DNA of 49,218 nucleotides, taken from the NCBI RefSeq assembly GCF_000474235.1, contig NZ_BATA01000011.1:1-49218 (forward strand), read 5' to 3'. The DNA comes from Halarchaeum acidiphilum MH1-52-1. GTDB taxonomy: Archaea; Halobacteriota; Halobacteria; Halobacteriales; Halobacteriaceae. The notes beneath the pieces were generated by a model, which was not told the DNA's origin, searched no databases, and saw nothing but the letters and a program-made list of their open reading frames with translations. A program made the translations under genes and the position numbers. Shown in pieces: positions 8,601 through 15,473 of the stretch. Each line of letters begins with the position of its first letter. Within the stretch, counting starts at the first letter, position 1.

Positions 8601-10095
8601 AGAGAACCGCGAGCGGCGTGTCGTCGCCCATCGAACCCACGGGGTCCTTCCCGGCCTCGAGCATCGGCTCTAAGACCTCGTTCAGTTCGTCGTGCGTGTA
8701 GCCGAAGGCGGCCTGTCGGGCGCGCAGGCGCTCGCCGTCGACGGCGGGGAGCGGGTCGTCCGCGTGCCCCTCGTAGTGGGTTTTGTGCTCGTCGACCCAC
8801 TCGCCGTACTTCTCGTCGGTCAGATCGTCGAACACCTCGTCGTCGGGGATGACGCGACCCTCCGCGGGGTCAGCGAGGAAGAGCTGTCCGGGCTGGAGGC
8901 GCCCGCGCTCCGCGACCTCGGCGGCCGGCGTCTCGACGGCGCCGGCCTCGCTGCCCATCACGAGCGTGTTGTCGGTCGTGATCTCGTAGCGACACGGCCG
9001 CAGCCCGTTGCGGTCGAGGGCGGCGCCGACGCGCTCGCCGTCGGTGCCGACGACGAGCGCGGGTCCGTCCCACGGCTCGATGAGCGAGGCGTGGTAGTCG
9101 TACCAGTCCTGACGGGCGTCGTCCATGGCCTCGTCGCCCTCCCACGCCTCGGGGATGAGCATTCTGAGGGCGTGGGGGAGGTCGCGACCGCCCTGCATCA
9201 GGAGTTCGAGGGCGTTGTCGACCGACGCGGTGTCGGACTGGTCCGGATCGGGGATGACCGGCCGGACCGTGTCGAGGTCGCTCTCCGAGAAGTGCTCGCT
9301 CTCGATGTCGGCCTCGCGGGCGCGCATCCAGTTGACGTTGCCCTTGATCGTGTTGAACTCGCCGTTGTGAACGATGTTCCGGTACGGGTGGGCGAGGTGC
9401 CACGCGCCGAGCGTGTTCGTCGAGAAGCGCGCGTGCACGAGGACGAACGTCGAGTCGAGGCGCTCGTCGCGGAGGTCGGGGTAGTACCCGCGGACCTGAT
9501 CGCCCTTCAGGAGCCCCTTGTAGACGAGGGTCTCCCGGTCGAGCGAGCAGACGTAGAAGCGCTCGTGGTCGACGGTCTTCTCGATCGCGCGGCGAGCGAT
9601 GTAGAGCGCGCGATCGAAGGCCTCGTCGTCGAGGTGCTCGTCAGGGGTGACGACGAGCTGCGCCACGTGCGGCTCGGAGTCGAGCGCCGTCTGCCCGAGA
9701 TCGGCGTTGTCGGTCGGGACGTCGCGCCACGCGACGACGTCGAGACCGTGGTCGGCGAGGGCCGCCTCGACGGCGTCCGTGCTGTCGGCGCGCTCGGCGT
9801 CGTCCTGCGGGAGGAAGAACGATCCGACGGCGTACTGCTCGGGGAGATCGTCGATCTCGTCGGCGAAGAAACCGTCCGGGATCTGCAGGAGGATACCGGC
9901 CCCGTCACCGGTCTTCTTCTCCGCACCGGTCGTCCCGCGGTGTTCGAGGTTCGCGAGAAGGTCGAGACCGTCGCGGACGACGTCGTGACCGCCCTCACCG
10001 TCGAGGTCCATGACGACCCCGACGCCGCAGTTCGAGCGTGCCTCGGCCGGGTCCGCGAGGCGCCGGCCGCCGCTCCGTGCGTCGTGCTCAGTCAT
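5611..10095 (-). CDS. gltB: glutamate synthase, large subunit (GOGAT)
   Basis: Transfers the amide nitrogen of glutamine to 2-oxoglutarate to give two glutamates, completing ammonia assimilation with glutamine synthetase. The 1494-aa chain has a class II glutamine amidotransferase domain whose nucleophile should be Cys23 (SNCGVGVV) after propeptide removal. A central and FMN-binding synthase domain follows, with PGEGGHLPG and HISGHAGGTGASP. A 3Fe-4S-type motif C-x5-C-x4-C lies in GCVMARQCHANTCPVG, and a C-terminal GXGXG helix domain (GLSGGKIVV) ends the fold. The frame allows starts at 10131 and 10113, but ATG 10095 sits about 30 nt after TTTTATG (10122-10128) and matches the family N-terminus. 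No gltD small subunit is in the window. Confidence 0.96.
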   Translation of the reverse strand: MTEHDARSGGRRLADPAEARSNCGVGVVMDLDGEGGHDVVRDGLDLLANLEHRGTTGAEKKTGDGAGILLQIPDGFFADEIDDLPEQYAVGSFFLPQDDAERADSTDAVEAALADHGLDVVAWRDVPTDNADLGQTALDSEPHVAQLVVTPDEHLDDEAFDRALYIARRAIEKTVDHERFYVCSLDRETLVYKGLLKGDQVRGYYPDLRDERLDSTFVLVHARFSTNTLGAWHLAHPYRNIVHNGEFNTIKGNVNWMRAREADIESEHFSESDLDTVRPVIPDPDQSDTASVDNALELLMQGGRDLPHALRMLIPEAWEGDEAMDDARQDWYDYHASLIEPWDGPALVVGTDGERVGAALDRNGLRPCRYEITTDNTLVMGSEAGAVETPAAEVAERGRLQPGQLFLADPAEGRVIPDDEVFDDLTDEKYGEWVDEHKTHYEGHADDPLPAVDGERLRARQAAFGYTHDELNEVLEPMLEAGKDPVGSMGDDTPLAVLSKFNLPLFSYFRQMFAQVTNPPIDYIREDVVTSLQTRLGRERNLLDETPEHADQVVLDSPVLTDNDLGRVRDADVPAVTVDITYDPETDLETAVADVRAEVEAAIRDGAEIVVLSDRDVGRDRLAIPSLLATSAVHHHLVREGLRTRAGLVVESGDPRTVHQLSTLVGYGAGAVNPYLAMETVTDLVAGPDGMDDAEAIDTYVDALEQGLLKVMSKMGISTVESYRGAQIFEAVGLDTDLVDEYFEGTTNKTSGIGLAEIEEDLRERHAQGYGSGDVDLERQGEFTNTSNGRFHQWNPQTVNALQAAVRSDDYEQFGEFSELIDDQTKQLQTLRGLLAFDGDERESVPLSEVEPAEEIVERFSTAAMSLGSLSPEAHENNAKAMNSIGAKANTGEGGEPPERFNTERECKIKQVASGRFGVTSEYLSEAEDLQIKMAQGSKPGEGGHLPGSKVNEMIAGVRCSTPGVGLISPPPQHDIYSIEDLKQLIYDLRSGNPDARVHVKLVSEAGIGTIAAGVAKAKADCIHISGHAGGTGASPKTSIKHAGLPWELGLAEANQLLRETGLRSRVTLRVDGGLKTGRDVAIGALLGAEEFAFGTGSLVTSGCVMARQCHANTCPVGIATQSEKLRERFPGQPEHVVNFMMFVAQELREIMAELGFTELDEMIGRTELLDQREVDHPKARTLDLSRVIADPVPNDDRYRTRAQDTDHDEHFDWDVLDEIGDAVEAGESVHLATDVTNVDRTVGGVLSNAVSSAHGGDGLPNDTVSIDLEGTAGQSFGAWLAQGVTLDLTGAANDYVGKGLSGGKIVVNTPNEAPFDPATNTLIGNVALYGATDGELYVNGVAGERFGVRNSGAKAVVEGVGDHGCEYMTGGVVAVLGDVGRNFAAGMSGGVAYVYDPDGELAEKANPGMVSLEDDLTDQDEAMLRRLVENHETYTDSARAAELLQTWETARSDFVKVMPDAYAEAIAERPENDARKSLPAPAAGEPEATGRAD

Positions 10096-10119
10096 ATGTG
10101 ACTGTAAGACACGCATCGC

Positions 10120-10183
10120 CGCATAAAACACCTTCCATCAGCACCTTAGGACATATAACCACGGCCTTAGACAATATTAGGAC
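10120..10183 (-). promoter_or_regulatory. gltB promoter with helically phased TTAG repeats
   Basis: Between proS and gltB an AT-rich island holds a TATA box for gltB (minus-strand TTTTAT at 10123-10128). Further upstream lie three TTAG cores at 10146, 10167 and 10177 (plus-strand numbering), within CCTTAGGAC, GGCCTTAGAC and TATTAGGAC. The spacings of 21 and 10 bp equal whole helical turns, so all cores face the same side of the DNA. They lie about 50-85 bp upstream of the predicted start, which suits an activator or an Lrp-type regulator. The regulator's identity is inference. Confidence 0.55.
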
Positions 10184-10224
10184 GAGAGTGTAACAATAAA
10201 GGACACGGATCGGCGGCGTGCGCG

Positions 10225-11730
10225 TCAGTACGAGCGGGCGAAATACGCCGTCTCGACGGCCGCGTCGCCGCAGATCGTGCACTCGTCGCCGTCGCCGTGG
10301 ATCGCTTCCGCGCGGTGGGCGTTCTCGCGGTGCTCGCCCTCGACGTCGGACTCGTCGAGCGGGACCGCGACGATCTCCGCGTGGACCTTCTCCTTGATGG
10401 CCTCCTCGCAGGCCTCGTCGCCGCACCACGGCGTGCGGACGTAGCCGCCGTGCTGACCGATGGTGCCCATGATCTCTTCCGGACTACTGGCCTCCCGAAC
10501 GTTCTCCTCCAAGTTCTCCTCGGCCGCGGCGTAGAGCTTCGCGAACACCGCCTCGAGGTGGTCTTCGACGTCCGCGACGAGCGTTTCGCGATCCGTCGTG
10601 GTCTGCTCGCCGTCGGGGCGGTGGACGGCGGTGACCTCCTCGTCCTCGACCTCGTTCGGGCCGATCTCGAGGCGGAGGGGGACGCCCTTCAGCTCCCACT
10701 CGTTGTACTTGAATCCCGGATTCCGGCCGTCGCGGTCGTCGAGGTGGACGCGGACGCCCGCCTCCTCGAGTTCGGCGGCGATCTCGCTCGAATACTGGAG
10801 GACGTCCTCCTTCGTCTCCTCCCGCCAGATCGGGACGATCACGACCTGCTCGGGCGCGACGGTGGGCGGGAGGACGAGCCCCTGATCGTCGGAGTGCGTC
10901 ATGATGAGCGCGCCGAGCGCGCGCCACGAGAGACCCCACGACGTCGTGTGCGCGACGCGCTCCTCCTCGTCCTCGTCGGAGAACGTGAGGTCGAACGCCT
11001 CCGCGAACGACTGGCCGAGGTGGTGAGAGGTGCCGCCCTGCACGGATTTGCCGTCCGGCATCAGCGCCTCGACCGTAGTGGTGGTGTCAGCGCCCGGGAA
11101 CTTGTCGTGATCGGGTTTCGCGCCGCGCATCACCGGCATCGCGAACACCTCCTCGTAGAGGCGCTGGTACTGATCGAGCCGGGTCAGCGTCTCCTCCCAC
11201 GCTTCCGCACCGTTCTCGTGGGCGGTGTGGCCCTCCTGCCAGAGGAACTCCTTCGTGCGGAAGAACGGCTTCGTCTCCGTCGCCTCCCAGCGGACGACGC
11301 TACACCACTGGTTGAGGCGCAGGGGGAGGTCGCGGTGCGAACGCACCCACTGGGCCATGTATGGGGCGATGATGGACTCGGACGTCGGCCGGACGGCGAG
11401 GCGCTCTTCCAGTTCGTCGTGCCCGCCGTGCGTCACCCACGCGACCTCGGGGTCGAACCCCTCGACGACGTCCTTCTCGCGTTCGAGGTAGTCCTCGGGG
11501 ATGAACAGCGGGAAGTAGGCGTTCTCGACGCCGGTCTCGTCGAACCACGCGTCGAGGTTGTCCTGCACGCTCTCCCAGAGGCTGTACCCGCGCGGGCGCG
11601 TGACGATGAAGCCACCCATGCCCTCGGGGGCGTAGCTCGCCAGCTCCGCCTTCTCGACGACCTCGGCGTACCACTCGCCGGGGTTGTACTCCTTCTGCTC
11701 GGTGATGCCGAGCTCCTGATCCTCGCTCAT
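10225..11730 (-). CDS. proS: prolyl-tRNA synthetase
   Basis: Charges tRNA-Pro. The 501-aa protein is of the archaeal/eukaryotic type. Class II motif 2 is seen in WCSVVRWEATETKPFFRTKEF, with the Pro/ATP-site segments RPTSESIIAPYM, LWQEGHTAH and TTSWGLSWRALGALIMTH. It has a C-terminal anticodon-binding domain (VVIVPIW, GVRVHLDDRD, GVPLRLEIGP) and a zinc-binding tail with WCGDEAC and CTICGD that ends in FARSY. The minus-strand TATA ATTTAAGG (11755-11762) is about 28 nt from ATG 11730, implying a leaderless mRNA. It is divergent from the 50-aa ORF. Confidence 0.96.
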   Translation of the reverse strand: MSEDQELGITEQKEYNPGEWYAEVVEKAELASYAPEGMGGFIVTRPRGYSLWESVQDNLDAWFDETGVENAYFPLFIPEDYLEREKDVVEGFDPEVAWVTHGGHDELEERLAVRPTSESIIAPYMAQWVRSHRDLPLRLNQWCSVVRWEATETKPFFRTKEFLWQEGHTAHENGAEAWEETLTRLDQYQRLYEEVFAMPVMRGAKPDHDKFPGADTTTTVEALMPDGKSVQGGTSHHLGQSFAEAFDLTFSDEDEEERVAHTTSWGLSWRALGALIMTHSDDQGLVLPPTVAPEQVVIVPIWREETKEDVLQYSSEIAAELEEAGVRVHLDDRDGRNPGFKYNEWELKGVPLRLEIGPNEVEDEEVTAVHRPDGEQTTTDRETLVADVEDHLEAVFAKLYAAAEENLEENVREASSPEEIMGTIGQHGGYVRTPWCGDEACEEAIKEKVHAEIVAVPLDESDVEGEHRENAHRAEAIHGDGDECTICGDAAVETAYFARSY

Positions 11731-11792
11731 TGTCCGGATTGAGGCTGACTGCGGCCTTAAATCCCCTGAAGCCCCCCGGAACGGGGGATACG

Positions 11793-11819
11793 TTTAAGTG
11801 GTATGCGCACTCATACCAC
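11793..11819 (+). promoter_or_regulatory. TATA box and perfect 8-bp dyad ahead of the 50-aa ORF
   Basis: TTTAAG (11793-11798) lies about 30 bp upstream of ATG 11826. Between them is a perfect inverted repeat, GTGGTATG (11798-11805), a 6-bp spacer, then CATACCAC (11812-11819). A dyad between the TATA box and the start site is the classical place for an archaeal repressor operator that blocks polymerase. Because transcription should start at about 11822, the dyad is more likely a DNA site than an RNA hairpin. Confidence 0.6.
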
Positions 11820-11825
11820 GGTGTG

Positions 11826-11978
11826 ATGGGAGATACGAAACGCGGTCGCGAGCGGAAGGGCATGGGCAAGCGCCAGCAGCGTCGCGAGCGCGAGGTCTAT
11901 CGAGAGCTTCGGGCGGACGACGAGCCGCCGGAACCGCTCGTGCCGGAGGACGTCGAACTCACGATCGGGAGCGACTGA
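11826..11978 (+). CDS. 50-aa charged protein, function unknown
   Basis: This short ORF (50 aa) starts MGDTKRGRERKGMGKRQQ. It has a very basic first half and an acidic, proline-containing second half ending in TIGSD. I recognise no family. The case for a real gene is the well-placed TATA box and dyad, ATG only a few nt after the predicted start site, and haloarchaeal codon bias with G/C at third positions. The basic N-terminus could bind nucleic acid, but that is only a guess. Confidence 0.6.
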   Translation: MGDTKRGRERKGMGKRQQRREREVYRELRADDEPPEPLVPEDVELTIGSD

Positions 11979-12109
11979 GTCCCCCGCGTTTCGAATCCCC
12001 GGCGTCGCCTGACGCGTCTATCGAGCGCGTACGTTGGTCTGACCGTACCGCTTCGCGCGTCGGGAAGGTAGGTCCCGGCGACGCGGGCGCGTTTCGCGCG
12101 CCGTGATCG

Positions 12110-12586
12110 CTACGGTTCGAACGGACTCTTCTCCGCACGCCACGACCACCCCGGGAGCCGCGTCTGGACGCCCGCCGCGAGCGCCGCGTCCAGATCGTCC
12201 AGTCCCGCGCGCCCCCCGGTGTCCGCGGCCGTCACGTCCGCGTAGTGGAACGTCGCCTCCGCCAGCAAGCGCAGCGGCTGCTCGCCCGCCAGCGTCGCGG
12301 CGAGTTCGCGCCCCAGCAGTTCGTCCACGACGAACCCGGGGTAGTCCCCGGTGACGTCGAGACTCCGGAGGCACATCGAGAGCGCGGCGAGGTTGACCGC
12401 GCGATCGCCGTCCGCGAAGGCCGCGTCGATGGCGTCGCGGTAGTCGGCGGCGTCGATCCCCGGCACCTCGGTATCGAAGGCGGACCCGAGTTCGTCGCGG
12501 ACCGCGTTCGCGATCGGTACGACCGCGTCGTCGCGCTCGCGGAGCCGCTCGTGCTCCGCCCGGACCGTCGATGGCGTCACGTCCAT
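12110..12586 (-). CDS. conserved haloarchaeal protein, function unknown
   Basis: A 158-aa soluble protein beginning MDVTPSTVRAEHERLRERDD. It is mostly helical by composition and carries no motif I recognise. The frame is open to 12847, but ATG 12586 is preceded by an SD-like AGGTG at 5-nt spacing and by a strong TATA (GTTATAAAAC on the minus strand, 12628-12637), so the expected leader is about 20 nt. It is divergent from FttA, whose transcription may use the same AT-rich element in the other direction. Confidence 0.7.
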   Translation of the reverse strand: MDVTPSTVRAEHERLRERDDAVVPIANAVRDELGSAFDTEVPGIDAADYRDAIDAAFADGDRAVNLAALSMCLRSLDVTGDYPGFVVDELLGRELAATLAGEQPLRLLAEATFHYADVTAADTGGRAGLDDLDAALAAGVQTRLPGWSWRAEKSPFEP

Positions 12587-12627
12587 GGGACACCTGCCGC
12601 GCCGACGATCGTGTACCTTGCGAAGGT

Positions 12628-12650
12628 GTTTTATAACCGCACGGGTATAG
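12628..12650. promoter_or_regulatory. shared AT-rich promoter element between the 12110-12586 gene and fttA
   Basis: GTTTTATAAC (12628-12637) reads as a TATA-like box on both strands. Leftward it fits the unknown gene at 12586. Rightward it, or the following GGTATAGAC, would start transcription at about 12660-12672. That gives FttA an unusually long 5' leader of about 155-170 nt, because no AT-rich box lies 25-30 bp from its ATG. Confidence 0.5.
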
Positions 12651-12725
12651 ACCCGGGCAAGCGGGTTTTCACGACTGCTCCCGCGGGACCCACGGCGGCG
12701 CCCGTGGAGCGTCCGCACCACTACG

Positions 12726-12830
12726 ATGTCATCTCTCGGCCAGTCACCGAGCACGGGACGCGTCCGGGCCGATTCGCCCGCGCCGTCACCGCGCCGGGAC
12801 GCCAGACGAAGCCCGCAACGTTCACTATGA
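12726..12830 (+). CDS. possible 34-aa upstream ORF coupled to fttA
   Basis: An ATG at 12726 opens a 34-codon frame whose TGA overlaps the FttA start as ATGA. The peptide is Ser/Pro/Arg-rich and matches nothing I know. It lies in the predicted long fttA leader, so it could control FttA translation. Open frames are frequent in this GC-rich DNA, so it may be chance. Confidence 0.25.
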   Translation: MSSLGQSPSTGRVRADSPAPSPRRDARRSPQRSL

Positions 12831-14746
12831 GCTCCGTAGACACGCAACTCGAAGAACTGAAGCAGACGATCACGGACGAAATCCCCCCCGACATCTCCGT
12901 CACCGAGGTCAAGTACGAGGGACCGGAACTCGTCGTGTACACCCGCGATCCGAAGAAGTTCGCGGAGAACGGCGACCTCATCCGGCGCCTCGCCTCACAG
13001 CTCCGAAAGCGCATCACGGTCCGTCCCGATCCGGACGTCCTCTCCCCGGCGCGCGAGGCCCGCGAGGAGATCATGGACGTCATCCCGGAGGACGCGGGCG
13101 TCACGGACCTCGACTTCCACGAGGACACCGGCGAGGTCGTCATCGAAGCGAACAAGCCGGGCATGGTCATCGGCCGGCACGGCTCGACGCTCCGCGAGAT
13201 CACACAGCGCTCGGGCTGGACGCCGGAAGTCGTCCGCACGCCACCGATCGAGTCCTCGACCGTCCGGAACGTCCGGAACTTCCTCAAGACCGAGCGCGAC
13301 GACCGTCGCGACATACTGGAGAAGGTCGGCCGACAGATCCACCGCGAGGAGATGTCCGACGACGAGTACGTCCGCATCACGACGCTCGGCTGCTGTCGCG
13401 AGGTCGGCCGCGCGAGCTTCATCCTCAGCACGCCCGAGACGCGCGTCCTGATCGACTGCGGTGACAAGCCCGGAAGCGAGGACGAGGTGCCGTACCTCCA
13501 AGTCTCGGAGGCACTCGGCGCCGGTGCGAACACCATCGACGCCGTCGTCCTGACGCACGCCCACCTCGATCACTCCGCGTTCATCCCCCTCCTCTTCAAG
13601 TACGGCTACGACGGCCCGATCTACTGCACGGAGCCGACCCGCGACCTGATGGGACTCCTCACCCTCGACTATCTCGACGTCGCGGCCAAGGAGGGCCGGA
13701 CGCCGCCGTACGACTCCGAGATGGTCCGCGAGGCCATCAAGCACTGTATCACCCTCGACTACGGCGACGTCACGGACATCGCGCCCGACGTCAAGCTCAC
13801 GTTCCACAACGCCGGACACATCCTCGGGAGCGCCGTCTCCCACTTCCACATCGGCGACGGTCTCTACAACGTCGCGTTCAGCGGCGACATCCACTACGAG
13901 GACACCCGCCTGTTCAACGGCGCCGTCAACGACTTCCCGCGCGTCGAGACGCTCGTCCTCGAATCCACGTACGGGGGGCGGAACGACTACCAGACGGATC
14001 AAGAGGACTCGGAACGCAAGCTCATCGAACTCATCAACGAGACGTACGAGGACGGCGGGAAGGTCGTCATCCCGGCGTTCGCCGTCGGGCGCTCGCAGGA
14101 GCTAATGCTCGTTCTCGAGGAGGCGATGCGGAACGACAAGATCCCGACCATGCCGATCCACCTCGACGGGATGATCTGGGAGGCCACCGCGATCCACACC
14201 ACCTACCCCGAGTTCCTCCGCGACGACCTCCAAGAGCGGATCTTCCACGAGGACGAGAACCCCTTCCTCGCCGAGCAGTTCAACCACATCGACGGCGGCG
14301 AGGACGAGCGCATGGACGTCGCCGAGGGCGAGGAGTGCATCGTGCTCTCCACCTCCGGGATGGTCACCGGCGGCCCGATCATGTCGTGGCTCGAACACCT
14401 CGGGCCGCAGGGGGACAACCAGATGGTCTTCGTCGGCTATCAGGCGCAGGGGACGATGGGCCGGCGCATCCAGAGCGGCTGGGACGAGATCCCCATCGGC
14501 CGCGAGGGCGGACGCACCCAGCACCTCCAGCTCAACATGGACGTCGCGACCGTTGATGGCTTCTCCGGCCACGCCGACCGACAGGGTCTCGAGAACTTCG
14601 TGCGCACGATGAACCCCCGCCCCGAGAAGGTCCTGTGTGTGCACGGCGACGAACGCTCCGCGCAGGACCTCTCCAGCGCGCTCTACCACGACTACAACAT
14701 GCGGACGTTCGCCCCGAAGAACCTCGAAACGTTCCGCTTCCTCTAA
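12827..14746 (+). CDS. fttA: FttA/aCPSF1, KH-metallo-beta-lactamase-beta-CASP ribonuclease, transcription termination factor
   Basis: FttA (aCPSF1) cleaves nascent RNA and terminates archaeal transcription. The 639-aa length is normal. N-terminal KH domains are seen, the second with VIGRHGST (about residue 115). The metallo-beta-lactamase core follows with LTHAHLDHSA (about 243), a further histidine in NAGHILGSAV and SGDIHYE. The beta-CASP part contains VVIPAFAVGRSQE, STSGMVTGGP and the C-terminal VDGFSGHADRQGL and CVHGDE histidines. ATG 12827 was chosen because the family starts with this short acidic N-terminus. A long hairpin element (14747-15080) follows the stop directly. Confidence 0.96.
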   Translation: MSSVDTQLEELKQTITDEIPPDISVTEVKYEGPELVVYTRDPKKFAENGDLIRRLASQLRKRITVRPDPDVLSPAREAREEIMDVIPEDAGVTDLDFHEDTGEVVIEANKPGMVIGRHGSTLREITQRSGWTPEVVRTPPIESSTVRNVRNFLKTERDDRRDILEKVGRQIHREEMSDDEYVRITTLGCCREVGRASFILSTPETRVLIDCGDKPGSEDEVPYLQVSEALGAGANTIDAVVLTHAHLDHSAFIPLLFKYGYDGPIYCTEPTRDLMGLLTLDYLDVAAKEGRTPPYDSEMVREAIKHCITLDYGDVTDIAPDVKLTFHNAGHILGSAVSHFHIGDGLYNVAFSGDIHYEDTRLFNGAVNDFPRVETLVLESTYGGRNDYQTDQEDSERKLIELINETYEDGGKVVIPAFAVGRSQELMLVLEEAMRNDKIPTMPIHLDGMIWEATAIHTTYPEFLRDDLQERIFHEDENPFLAEQFNHIDGGEDERMDVAEGEECIVLSTSGMVTGGPIMSWLEHLGPQGDNQMVFVGYQAQGTMGRRIQSGWDEIPIGREGGRTQHLQLNMDVATVDGFSGHADRQGLENFVRTMNPRPEKVLCVHGDERSAQDLSSALYHDYNMRTFAPKNLETFRFL

Positions 14747-15080
14747 AGCACGTTTTGCTGTGGGCCGGCTTCGCCGGCCCGGGCAAAAGCTCGGCCATCG
14801 CCAGAACGGCGGAGCCGTTCTGCCTATGCAGCGAGACGCCTCCGGCGTCTCGCACGCAAAATGTCCGTCAGACCCCCTTCGGGGGTCTTCGCGCCTCGCG
14901 ACTACGTCGCGAGTGAACCGCGCGACTCCACGCGAGGCCGACAGGCCGAGTGTGGGTCAGTGGGAGCGTCGATCCCACGCTACTACCGGGTCCGCTCGGT
15001 CACGCGAGCGTCGCGACTGTGATCCAGTGAGAGCGACGCTCTCACGCTGGACCGCTCGATTCGCGGATACTAGCCGGCCT
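14747..15080 (+). repeat. multi-stem 3' element, copy A (after fttA)
   Basis: This fills most of a 439-bp gene-free stretch (14747-15185). It starts 4 nt after the fttA stop with GTTTTGCTGTG, then a stem GGGCCGGC/GCCGGCCC (14762-14780), then GGCAAAAGCTCGGCC. More perfect hairpins follow: AGAACGGC/GCCGTTCT, GAGACGCC/GGCGTCTC, AGACCCCC/GGGGGTCT and CTCGCGAC/GTCGCGAG (14895-14913). Two related 24-bp hairpins (14958-14981 and 15025-15048) differ by a compensatory G-C to A-T pair. It ends with GGACCGCTCG and a CTAGCC block shared with copy C. Copies B (19336-19500) and C (42790-42961) share the order of blocks. Copy A is longer because of extra hairpins. From 15081 to 15150 I see nothing else. Confidence 0.75.
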
Positions 15081-15185
15081 TCCACATTCAGCCAGCGGAT
15101 GCCGTGAGATATTCGTTCAGGGGGAGCGCGTACGTGACTGCTTTGTCGGAAAAACGGTTATTGATCTTTGTTGTGTCGTTGCGAT

Positions 15186-15473
15186 ATGGACTCGAATACG
15201 ACGGTCGGTAGCAGTATCGGGCCGGTACGAGCCTTGATCCGCCCGATACTCGGGTACGGTACCCTCCTCGCCATCGGCCTCATTCTGACGGTCGATGGTC
15301 TCCTCCAGTTCTTCTACTGGATGAGTGGATACGGCACGCCGCGGGGAGTGCTCGGTGGGTGGTCGATGGTGATCCTCTGGTTCGTCGTGACCGTGATCGG
15401 ATCAATCGCTCTGCTCACGTCCGTAGTCGGTGCAGCATACACGGCCCTCCTCCGCGCTCGTCGAAACGGGTAG
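15186..15473 (+). CDS. small two-helix membrane protein, function unknown
   Basis: A 95-aa protein with two hydrophobic segments, about residues 24-47 and 60-85, and a basic C-terminus (RARRNG). ATG 15186 lies about 25 nt after TTATTGA (15158-15164), implying a leaderless mRNA, and is preferred to an upstream alternative at 15168. I see no family motif. It is flanked on both sides by hairpin-rich DNA, which is unusual for this compact region. Confidence 0.65.
   Translation: MDSNTTVGSSIGPVRALIRPILGYGTLLAIGLILTVDGLLQFFYWMSGYGTPRGVLGGWSMVILWFVVTVIGSIALLTSVVGAAYTALLRARRNG

Noticed and set aside
5611-10095. gltB start at 10131 or 10113
   Set aside because: Both lie in or immediately beside the TATA box TTTTATG (10122-10128). 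ATG 10095 fits the spacing and the family N-terminus.
11985-12010. T-loop-like TTTCGAATCCCC suggesting a tRNA 3' end
   Set aside because: The upstream 60 bases are the coding end of the 50-aa ORF and do not fold into D- and anticodon arms or an acceptor stem.
14747-15080. CRISPR array or IS element in the hairpin-rich stretch
   Set aside because: There are no regular repeats with unique spacers, no cas genes and no transposase. The hairpins differ from each other and lie in fixed order.
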